DNA of 64,000 bases. Origin: Nemopilema nomurai (lineage: Eukaryota > Cnidaria > Scyphozoa > Rhizostomeae > Rhizostomatidae). The notes beneath the pieces are model-generated. The model had not been told where the DNA came from and did not search any database. It worked only from the letters and a program-made list of their open reading frames with translations. A program made the translations under genes and the position numbers. The stretch spans positions 8,354,880 through 8,418,879 of the forward strand of contig ML133383.1 of the NCBI GenBank assembly GCA_003864495.1, given 5' to 3'. Shown piece after piece: positions 24,401 through 36,400 of the stretch (position 1 is the first letter of the stretch; every line of letters starts with the position of its first letter).

Positions 24401-27400
24401 AAAATAGTATTACTAGGTTTTATAACATCGCATACTTTTTCTGAAAAATTGTCAAAATTAATCATTATAAGCTGTGAATAAACTCTTCCCGTAGGCCTAT
24501 CCAACAGACGTTGCATCGGAAGTGAGGATCTTACTGCCAAATGGCAAGTGCCAGATTTTAGTGACTGCGTCTCTCAAAAATATGAAGATCTTTTCAAAGA
24601 AGTAAGTCCTCCTTTCCCATAATTTATGTTGTTTCTTTCCTATGATCTTATTTCTACCCCACTATGTACATGATTGCCATTTTTACTTAATTGGGATATA
24701 GTGACTGCATGATGTTTTTTTCACTATATTGGTATACTTCGTTAAAACGAAAACTTAACTTCTACAAATGATTCAGATGATGTTATGCACAGTTGAAAGC
24801 GGTACGGTGGTCTTTAATAGGGATGATGGTTTTATCGTGATATAGAGGACTTCAACTATGTTTTCTGCGGCAAGACTTTCAAGAACGTGTTTGTACGTTA
24901 ACATTTTGGTGGCCCTAGCTAAACAACAGTCTTTGTGCATAGTCAATTCTTCCACTGCTGCAGCCTGCACGCGATCTCGCGGTATTTGCTTCCTAGCTGC
25001 AGGTCCCAAGGCTATTCCACCATGTAGGGACCTAACGAAGTGTAAGATATGTCCTGTGCAGTGGACCATGTCGTTTGGTATGATTCCGATCCAACCGTAA
25101 AGTAGTTCACTGACTGGGCAGGCAAACCGACAAATGACAATTACCATATTGCAGCTTTATCGTCTGTGCGCTCCTCGAATACCTAGACCTGTTTCTATGA
25201 ATACCTAGGCCTTTTATGTTTAAAATGTTTCTTCAATCGGATGGTTGGAAATGTTTGAAATATTTTAACCCCAGGTCTTCTCTTTGAAAAAGACCGTTGC
25301 TCTCTAAAGATAGTTTGAAATACGCCATGTTTGAAATAATCTGAAAAAGTTCCCGTCTTTGAGCCATGAAGTTGGAAATGAGAATCCAGTAATGTAGATT
25401 TTAAGAAGTTTAACGATTAAATCCGACATTTTTAGTTCAGCTGCAAAAAAGTCACACTTGTCTATAATTATGATTTTTATAAACGCGTAGGTACGGTATT
25501 AATTTATTATCCTAATTAGCGACATTGAAGAGGCTATTTGAAGTTTGAGAATGAGTACTTCGAAAGTGACATGATCAAAGTTTATAAGACGATTTTGTAC
25601 CCTGTATGAGTGAGGTTTTCATGTTGTTGTCTGGCTTTTTCGTAGGCCCAGCTTCTAAACTCGGCCTCGGTGCACTCGCCCGAGCTAACGCCCGCGTCCG
25701 TAATCGACCGCGTTTTACAGCTCATCACGACAGACACCTACGGCTCCAACCCCCCAGCCCCCAGGAGCAGTGCCCGGTCCACTTTTCATCATCACCACTT
25801 CAGAACGAATGACATTCACCAAGATCCGAGCAGCCTAGGAAGCTTGCATACCCCGGAGATCGAGGAATTTCGAAAGCTTGTCGCAGAGCGGCGAAACCAC
25901 GAGAAAAAGCAGCAAAAGGTCGCGAAACCCGCGAAACAGAAGCCGAAAGCATCCATAAACTTGGTGTCTTTCTTCAGAGGACCTACGGCAAAGTTGGTTA
26001 AGACGGAGCCACTTTCTCAAATAAAGCCTCATAGTGATGATATTAAAATAACGAGTGTCAGCTTTACCCCCAATTCTAAGCAGGTTTCCGGTCCTAACCC
26101 GCCGGCAGCTCAAGCTCCTAATAAAATCTTTGGCCAAAATGAAGCCCCGCAAATGTCACCAGGGGTTAAAGGCCAAGACCCCACCAAGCGACGTCTCATG
26201 CATCCTTTCGATTCTCGACCCAAGCCGTCCTCGATTTTGCCAGCGCAAAGGTCGCCTCCGTTTCAAAACGAACAAGCTACGCAGCCCCAGTCAAACGAAC
26301 AGGAATATAACCAGGGCGCCCTCCAGAGTCCTCCCCCGGCACCCCTACAGCCACCGATGCAACAAGGTATTCTACGTAATATCGACAGGACATACAGCCA
26401 AGACCTTCGCAAGTTCAACGGCAACCCGAAAGTCGATCCGACACTGCTTCTCTCTCAAGGCTACTGGAGCCGGCAGCAGAAGTATCACCCGCAAACGAGG
26501 TCAGTGCCTTTGCAGCATCAAGACGTCACTGGCGGGGTGTATCCTACATTCTCATTGCCGATGGGTGTCAACCAAGGGCAGCGAGAGGTCAACTGGTCAT
26601 TCCAAGGAAACAAGCTGGCAAGCAGCGATCGAACGCCAACCGAGAGATCGTTCCTACCGGGCGCTGCCGGTCAGGTCAACCAACCGGCGTTGCGACTCGT
26701 CCAGGCGCCGGAACTTACGTTATCGTATGACCGGAATGAGCGCAAGTCAGTACCGAGTCAGGACCAGTATTTTATCGGGCCCAGAACAGCAACCAACCAG
26801 CTAAACCACAATGTTAATGAAAGAAACTTCGGTTATGAATCCGTGAATCCTGCAGTCTATGGGAATATGCAGCCGCTCAATGAAAACAGGGTTGTTAATG
26901 CAAATGGAAAGAACTATGTTGTCAGTATAAGGAAAAGGAGGTCAGTCAATGATGGCGGGAGTGACGGGTCAGTTACATCGCCAGATGTTTACAGTGCAGC
27001 AAGTTTGGGTGTCTTAGCAGAAAATGTTACAAAGCGAGAAGCAATTGGTGATTATCGAAAAGCCGAGGATAAAGATTATCAGGACAATCTTTTGGAGTCG
27101 CTTACAAATGACGAGTCAGACGGAGAGAGCCTAGACCAGCTGGGTCAGTTTCAACGTCCGAGTTCAAGGGCTTACAAGGCCGTCCCCGGCTTGAGGCTCT
27201 CTGGCACGGCTGTGGCCACGGAGGCAAAAGGGCCTTCATTGTCAGCAAGCACTAAAAGCACCCTGAGTAAAGTGAAGGACCCTTTTAGGTTAATAGAGAA
27301 AGCGAGGTACCGACCAAATGACGATTCAGGTGCTGTTAGGCCCGTTGTTGTGAACCTTCCTCTTGTAAATGGCGACGGAGTGTCAGAGAGTGCTGCGCCG

Positions 27401-30400
27401 CAGCGAATTGCTGGCTTGAAGAATCCTGTAGTGCTGACCGCTGATGGAAGCTCAAACAACGAAGAGCAGTCATACACTCGGACTGGCGCCCAACAAGGAA
27501 CGCTGCTCGACCTGGATAATAGCAGGATGAATCTTCCTGATCCGAGAGAAACCTCAAGTTACACTGAAGCGCACGTCGACAATCCAAAGATCAATGCTGT
27601 CGCAAGTGCCAAGATTCTCCACGGCGACAATCCGAACAGTGATGGCAAAACGTCTACGAATATTGAAATCACGGGGGGTGTTGAAGGGGGGCCTGCGAGT
27701 GGACCCGCGAGTGGACCCGCTGCACAGCCTGGAGAATCGACCACTGCACAAGAGCCTCCACCTGAAGAGCCAAATGCTGTCGATGCACAAAAAGAAAACA
27801 GTCAATCGACCGAGACTAAGCCAGAAGCTCCCGATTCGAACATGAAAGGTCCGATTTTTAATCCGATATTTCTTGATCTTCCTATTGATAGGGATTTTGT
27901 TTTAGAATGAAACTTCTTCTGTATTCATGTGGACTTACAATACCACTTCCAAATAAACGACAAAGTACGTCTTCCAAAAAGACAGCACTTACCAAACTCC
28001 ATATCAAATCAACATAAGGACATCGTTGATATTATAGACATGCCTTTGTGCTATGGATGAAAATTGATTAATTCATTGATACGCATTCGTGACTTTTCAT
28101 TTTTGTACTTGAAGGCGCGAAACGTTAGATAAGTGACATTTAGCTTTTAAAAACGTTTCAGCAAAGTAGGAAATATGCTGATAAACAACCGTTGAATGCA
28201 TGACATCTCCCTCTATTTTCATGATTTCATTTTCTATTTCAGGTAATGAACAGAAGGTTGTCGAGGAGCCCCGAATTTCCGTTGAAGATGAGAAGAAAAT
28301 TGAGCAAAAAGTGCCTGAAAATGGAGAAGATGTCCCTAATGTGCCCCTTGAGAATAGGAATGACACTGCTGATGACATGATATCGAATGGACAGGGCGAT
28401 CAGGATCAGGAGGTACCGCTGGTTACTCTTAAGAAGCTGACGGTTAATGAAACTGAAGAGAACGCGCACAAATTCGCGGGCAAGACGCATGATTCTGAGA
28501 GAATCTTCACATTCGAGAAAGAGCACGGTGCCAACAGAGCAGCGATGTTCGGAGGAGATATTTTATTATCAGCAGATATATTTGAGGAATTGTCCAACTA
28601 CATGCAGATTCAGACGGAGGCTCCTAGTCCTCAAGAAATCAAGGCATGTGACTATCTTTCTTTACAGAAATATTATGAGACGTGTCAATTCTAGAGTTTG
28701 AGAAAGAGAATATTCAGAAAATAGGAGAATATGGATCTATCAGTTATCCAATATTTAAAGTATTGTTAAAAGGCTTGTTGTTTTCCCAAACCTTTGAATT
28801 TCCTCAGTTGATTAATCTTGAGATTATCAGCTGTTGCGTTTTCTAAAATTTTGAAGAGTAGGCTTACTTGCCATGATATTGCAATTGTTTGGTCGCTATG
28901 ATTAAACCAATAACTCCATGTTCATTGAAAGCTACACATTTTTCCTGTTTTTCAGTATGCGCGCGAATTTGTTTTAATTCTCTGTTTCTTTTTGAAGGAA
29001 TTCATCGAGGCAGCGAGTAGTCTATTAGATGAAAAGAATGCCCAAGAATGGAAGAATGCACAACGGGTACGCTCTATACCCTTCAAATGACAATTTCGAA
29101 CTCATCCTTGCGATCACGGCAAAAATGGCCTTCATGTTTATCAAAATCAATAAAGATTTAATTGAGGAATTTTTAGTAAAGAAAACTTTATGAAATTTTG
29201 TTGGTAAAATTCAGAAAGCAATCAGCTATTAAAAAACAAATTGAATTTGTTTAATCTTAATTTATAATATTAAAGCACCAATGCATTTAACGAATGATTG
29301 ATCACAAATTTTATAGCCAAGCAGTTCGCTTTGTTCCAAAATCTCATGAGTTTTGCTTACATTACTCTTACAGCATCTCAAGGTCGTAGCAAATGAAGGC
29401 GAATTAAGCCAAGGGGATATTGATGTCCAAGACTGGAAATCGCTTCGTAAAATGCAGGTACGTCGATCATAATCATGCGATGGTTCAATATTCAGTTATT
29501 TGACACATCAAGCAAGGGTGCATTTTGTGCGCATTTTCACACGTTTTATCAAGCTTATTCCACGTTCATTTCACTTAGTTGTGGCTCGAACGAAATTGCG
29601 CACCTTCTTCAAGTAGAATTTGTCCGCGGAAGTATATTTTTCCTTTTGAACAGAAGGCAAGGGCTAATAAGCTTCATTATACCAACAACGTGCATTTTTC
29701 CAAATATCGACCACTATTAGTGCTAATTATAAGAATCATTCTGGTTTGAATCTTTTTAAAGCTGTGCTGAGAATAAGTACTATCCTTCGTAATTCGCTAA
29801 GTTTTTAATCAACTTTTCTCTCGCAGAGCAAGAGGAAACCAAATGTGCTGCTGGAATTCATTGATGACGTCGAAGAATATGGCAAAGCGGCGTCCAAAAT
29901 GATCACCAAATATAACTCTGTCTTCCAGAAGCCGATTATCACACCCAATATCAGTACGTTTTCAGCACTTCTTTCCAAAACAGCAACTTGAGCAACTATC
30001 TAAAGACAGAGTCTTCTTCACCTGAATCAAGTTTATCCTGAAACCACACGATAGTTTTATTTTTCTTAATTCAATTCGAATAATAATTGTCTTTTTGTTC
30101 AGATAACAATAATGATATTTGGTCATGAAAACAGAATGATTTATTTTCAAGATTATTTAATGTTTAGTGCTGCAAATTTTTTCAATAGTACTGGTTATAA
30201 CTGGGTTTGTTTTTCCTAGCATTTTAAAAACTTTCAAGGATTTCAATAAGCTTTCAAATGTTTCTGATTAAATTTATGTTTCTTACATTGCCTCTCCCCT
30301 GTTTTCATGATTTACAATGCTTTTGTAACATCATATGTTTTATGCCCTTTATTATGGTACTTTATTTCCTCATACCTTAAGCTGGCAAAATATTATTCAG

Positions 30401-33400
30401 TATTTTTTTCTTTATTTAGTAATGGAAGTCCGTATTTTACTGGTTGAAGACCTTGACGATAAACAGTCAGATGACAACAGAATAGTATTCCCGAACTATT
30501 TGGATCCAGTCATTGCCAATTGGTCGAACACAAGGAATCAAATTTCACTGCCAGCTTATCAGTTGGCTGAGAATATTCGTGAGTGCCTCGTAAATCATTT
30601 CACCTTCTCCTTAATTAGGCGAAGGCATTTGATTGTCTCATACCCGCCAAAAGTATCAATGAAATGAATATAATTTTAGCCTTAATGTTGATGGCAATTT
30701 TAACACCTCTCATGTAATGTGTCGTACATCATCACCGAAATATCAGCTGCACTTTAAATATTCTACACATAAAATTGAAGTATTGATTATATGAATCATT
30801 TAAAATTAAATCTGAATTTTTGTCTAAAATTTTTGATCGCAGCAAAACTGTTGCTGTAGCAATCTAGTACTAGACTGGCAGAAAAACCATACCTTCTAAG
30901 TTAATACCATACTTTCAATCATGATGAATTCTAAGTTAATCTTATTAATAAGGCTATTTATAATACTTCCAAGCACTAACAATTTTGCATGTGATTGTGA
31001 TTTAAGACTTCTGATGCATGCTTTTTTCTTTCAATTCTTTCTTTATTTTTTTCAGAGCCAACTTCTACAATTCACATTACGTTGTTCTTATTTAAAACTG
31101 CACACAAGTTGCAAAGACTCCAAGAAGACATGGATGATAAGTATGCAGTCTGCTATGAATCTTCGAAGGGACAAATAACAACACATATCTTTTGAAAACT
31201 ATTTCGTTTTTCAACTAATTTTGTGCCCTTCATGGATGAAGAAGCTACTCTTTATAAATTTGATTACGCAGTATCTGCGGGTTTTGACGAAAATATGACC
31301 AAAATATGTATGTGGATGCTTACAAAAGTTTTTGAAGGCCAACAGTAAACAATTTCGAATGCATAACTCATATGCATCTTGCTTATCCATTATTTTTCTT
31401 CGACAAATGGGAAAAAACTAGAGAAGAACATATTTCCTTTTTCTTCATTTTACTAAGCATAATCTCTTTCGTTTAATTTAGAATAAATTTACTCATATGC
31501 CTCTTGTTTTCATCATCTACCACTTTTCTAAAACATGTTTGCAAGTATGAGAGAAGATAAATCATTTTGTCTTTGAGTTCAGTGAGCATAATATATATTT
31601 ATTTTGTTTCAGTGATGATCAAGAAGTTGTCGATGAAAATCCAATGAAAGTTGGCTCTGGCCTGATTTCAATGGCCATTGATCCGCCACTTCCTGATCAC
31701 CTCCGTGCTCCTGTCGCTCTTAACCTACAAAACACAAATGTACGTACCTTGATAAACAAGTGAAAGTTCTTGAGGAACGATGACAGCATCATAATCAAAA
31801 CTTACCAAGTGTTAGACAGCAAAGACTCAACGAACCAACCTGTGGCTCTTACCAAGAGAACTGCTCTATAAAAGGGTTCAGTGTTTTTGAGAAATTAGAA
31901 ATAGGTCTTGTAATCAAATTATGCTAATTCCTTATGTAAACTATATTGAATTATATATCTTGTTGAGAAGGCATCCCGCCTACTGGATGCGTGTTTTGTA
32001 AAGTTTTCTTCTTCATCCCAGTTTGATCCAAAAGCCAAACATACATGTGGATTCTGGAACAGCACGTCGTGAGTAATTGTTTCCATTTTCAGAGCCAATC
32101 TACTTCTCTGTCTTTTGTTAAGCCAAAATACCTTGTTAGACTCAGTTTTCGGATTCAGTTTGATATATCCAGCGGCATCTATTTTTGTAGTACTTACCTT
32201 TAGGTTCTGGACTTAGTTATTTTGAAGACGGCTGGGCTAGGGCAGGTTGTGGAATGATCGATCTATGCTTGGAAACTTCTTTGAAACAAACAAACTGATC
32301 AGACAGCAGCGCTGATACGATAATACAAGGGGCTTAGAAGTTTGAAAGTTACTTGCTTCTTGTTATCTACTTTAATTTCTATGATTTCTATTTGTAAGAC
32401 AAGTATCTTTTAGATTTGAGAGAATTGAAAATTATCTAATTCTGCGAATTTTCTTAAAGCATTCTTGATTACATCATTTCATAGTTCACAGTCAACACGT
32501 GCATTGCTTCTGATTGATCAATAACCAATTTAAAGCTTAAGTTGTATTAAATTACAGGGAAGATTGGTCATCCAATGGCTGTAACATGATTTCTCGCAAC
32601 GGGACTAACACGAGATGCGAATGTGATCACTTGACAATTTTCGGAGTTTTAGTGGACACCTCACAGCCACAAGTAGGTTCAACTTGATGCATCTACATCC
32701 AGTGGTTCTTGATCTATCTGTACCTATGTCAAAAAGCCACATCACTCATTTTGTCAACTTCAATTCTATGCCTCAAATTCTATTCGTGATTGCATTTTGT
32801 TGGTAGCTGTTTCTGATTTTCGTGCATTCTACTGATTGTCTACTTGTTCATTTCAACTTTTAATCGTAATTTTCATCATCAGTTAATGAACTAGATATTT
32901 ACATGCAGTCTTATTTTGGTTGGTACCACTCATAGGTGTCAACCTTTAACAAACAACTCTTCCTAGGATGAATTTGCCAGTCAACAAGGATGTCCATTGT
33001 GAATTTCTTTTGCATTGGCACGCCATGGCAATACTCTAGGAGCTATAATCGTTGATTATCACCTTCAACCGCATCAGTGATCATAATTTTGATCAGTAAT
33101 CATGACCACTGCTATCATGATCCACTATGATTCATGATCCAAAAAAAGATCTTGCCTCTTTATCTCCTTTCATTTCTTCATTTTTCAATAACAATTTAAC
33201 ACAACTCTTTTACCCAACAGGGAGCACTTCCCCCTAAAACGCCGGTTAAACCATTACCACCACCGGAGTCAAGCACCCCGGAAAAACCTGCGCAGAAGCC
33301 TGCAGGATCGTCTAGTGAGCAACCACCAGCTGTACTACCCCCTCCGCCACCTCCTCCACCACCGCCACCGCCACCCCCTCCACCCCCACCTGCGAAGGGG

Positions 33401-36400
33401 GCTCCGTCTCCAAAGCCATCGAAAGCGACACCGACCAAGAGTGGGGAGAACCAAGGAAATAAAAACAGCTTCCTGTTCTGGATCATCATAGTTCTGATCA
33501 TATTGATCATCATTTTGCTGCTGTGTCTCTGCTGCCTTTTCTGCTGGTTAAGATTGTAAGCTCTATTTTTTGCTACTTACTCTATTACGTCACACTAGTT
33601 TTCATGACTGTTCTGATAATCACACAGCGTGGTAATCGTAACTAATTACGATACCTCGTAACCATATATGTTTCTCGCAAGTGGCGCATTACCAAGAGTT
33701 GTGTTAAAATAAGTGGGCTTCTTGACTTATGACTGTATTTCATTCATTTGTAGGCGAAACAAGGAGGAAAAAGGAAAACCCAAAGGTCTGTAGCTGGAAT
33801 CATTTTATTGATACCTTTATTTACCTGCTTATTTTTATGTACCCTTTGGATGAATTCTTCCTCTTGTTGACAAATGTTCATCGAATCGAGTAAATTTTAG
33901 TAAAAAACCCTTTTTGGATATATTCTTGGAAACATTTTTCTTTGTAATATTGCAAAGTTCACTGTAAAAAGTAAATCTGCATCCTATTTGTGAAAAAATG
34001 ACCTGCAGTTCTCGAAAACTCAGTACTTTTAAGCCGAAGCTTTGAGAAAGCTGTAGAGAAACTAAGCATATTTAACATTTAAATATTTACGTTGAAGGGT
34101 CTACTTAGGAACATAGTGCAATTTTTTTATGTAAAATATTTTAAGCCTCGAATGAATCGTCGGCCTCTACTTGCAACAATTGAACACCTTTTACGGCTCA
34201 ATAGGCTCTAATGGCCCCAATCGAACACCTTATAAAGGTGGCACCAAATTATAGGTAGCATCAGCGCTTCAATTAGTCAATACGAAAACAGACCTGGCCT
34301 TGAGGTGTCAGCAGTAGCTTAGAGCTAATTATTTTCCAGCTTGTAGCTTGTTGATGCTGACGCTAATGAGGAGACACCTTAGCGAGTTGCTGCAAGCGCG
34401 TTATTTGCGAGCATTAGAACAGGTTTTGCTTGCTTTTATGCGTTCGTCACAAAGGACATAAGACTTGTGTTTGCGTACGAACTCCATCTTTGAGGCATCT
34501 CCTGTGATTTCTCTTGAAGCAAAACCGTGCCGCAATTTGGCAGCAAGGTGACGGTTTGTGCATTTCAAATGATGTGTCACGAATTTTCCTCCCTCCTGGG
34601 AATTTTCCACCTGGGAAAATTGGAATCCTAAAGCTAATGCAAGGAGAAACATCATATATGCTTTCGCGAAATGCAACAAAGATCAATGCTTTCTATCCTC
34701 TGGTTTGACTGTGATTGAAGCGCGGAATTTCTACTCAACAACCGATGTGTTTCCTTCTAGAAATCGTCAGCTCGTCTGGATCTGGCACGAGTGTTGGATC
34801 CGAATTGCTTGTTGATAAAAGCAGACTTGCGCCAAAGGTAATTATGTTCTACTTAATCAGGTTTATAGTGGTATCGTATCAGTCTAACGTACAGTTGAAG
34901 GGACCCACCCATTAAGAAAAGGACGCTAGCCCTTGTAATTCCGAGAACCTCCAACAGCTAGGCTAATGGTAGTTAACCATTTGAGAGTATTGCTCGATAG
35001 ACCCTATCGTAGGCTAAAGGTCAGCGAAGATGCTATCAAGATATGTGATTAAACCCTTATCTCTTTGGTCAGCGAAAGGGTATGAGTATTTTCGCTTTCT
35101 GTGCAGTGCGAGATGTTTGCCTTGAGAGATCAAACTACTTGAAATATTTTTTTTTCGCCGGTGATTTTTCATTCTATGAGAATATTGCAAAGTCTAAAGG
35201 TACCTTCGTCTTGGGTGTCTTCGTATGATAAACATTCTGGTTACAAGCGGTGAAGTCAGAATAATCGTTTTTCGTCTGACTCTTGCCTTAGGTTCATCTT
35301 TGTATTTGGCACGCCAATCCGCTAGAGATTGTATGCCATGCAGTTTTCGCTTTTCGTCAGCGCAAAAGCGTAATAAGTTTGCCCAATAGAGATTGGCCTT
35401 TTAAAGTGGTGGTATTGAAAGAAGTGGTATTTAAAGACCTATCATTTGATCTATGTACTCCTTTTTCAACGCTTATTGGTATTGGGGCGAACTATGGATA
35501 CGTTAAATGCTTTACTTTTTTTCTTGTTTGTAAAGGTTTAACTCACTAATCTTTTTTACTTTCTATCTACAGAAAAATCAAGGAAGAACGGTATGTTTGT
35601 TTTTAAGCATGTAATTCTTGGTAAAGTCGATTGCTTAGCACTAAATCCTGGCAAGGCTGTATTGCAATCACCACTAAGATGCTAGAACAGCTTATTCTTC
35701 GCTTGCTTCACTCGCACTCCTGTGCGAATCCGCGTATTGTCGCGTAGCGTTTTATGAGGTACTTCTTCAGGTGGCAACCATGCCACTTAACCAAGCCTTA
35801 AAGAGACAATTTCATGCGAAAAATTGATTTTTTCGTCACTTAACCAAGCCTTAAAGAGACAACTTCGTGCAAAAAATTGATGTTTTTCCTAACGATTGAT
35901 GTTTCATGCAAGGTTTAGAGAATCAATATGCAAAGCATCCAATTCCTGAATGTTAGGAGCACTGCAGTTAAGCAAACATACAACTTGAGCATATAACTTA
36001 AATTTTCAACTTGAGCATTTTGAATTTTCAACTGTGTTTCCTTTGCAGGATTCGCCCAGCCCAAGAGACAGCCCAGGCTGGCTGAAACTGAAGAGCAATG
36101 CTGAACACCAGGATGATAACCTGATGCGTGAAAAGGCCATGCTCTTCTCTGATTACCACCAACCATACCACTTTTTGACTCACGTGAAAGAGAGACCAAA
36201 TACTAGTTTGGAGTCGGTTTATGGTGGAAGTGACGTAGCTCTGCCCCGGTCGAGCGCCTCCTCATTGTCACAACCTGACCAGCTGCAATCAAGCAGCCTG
36301 GGCTCTGGGACTAGCGGACGAGCGCGCGACGACTCTGTGAGACCGAAAGCCCAAGTCTACCCAGGGCAAAGGGACAAGGATAAGCGGAACTCGTATCCTC

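Noticed and set aside
33196..33513. Glycine-rich minus-strand frame
   Set aside because: It is the antisense of the polyproline codons in gene 2 exon 19.
34905..35060. Possible second, decayed SINE copy (CGCTAGC...TTGTAAT and ATTGCTCGATA shared with the 63 kb element)
   Set aside because: Only short scattered matches and no A or B box. Too weak by eye.
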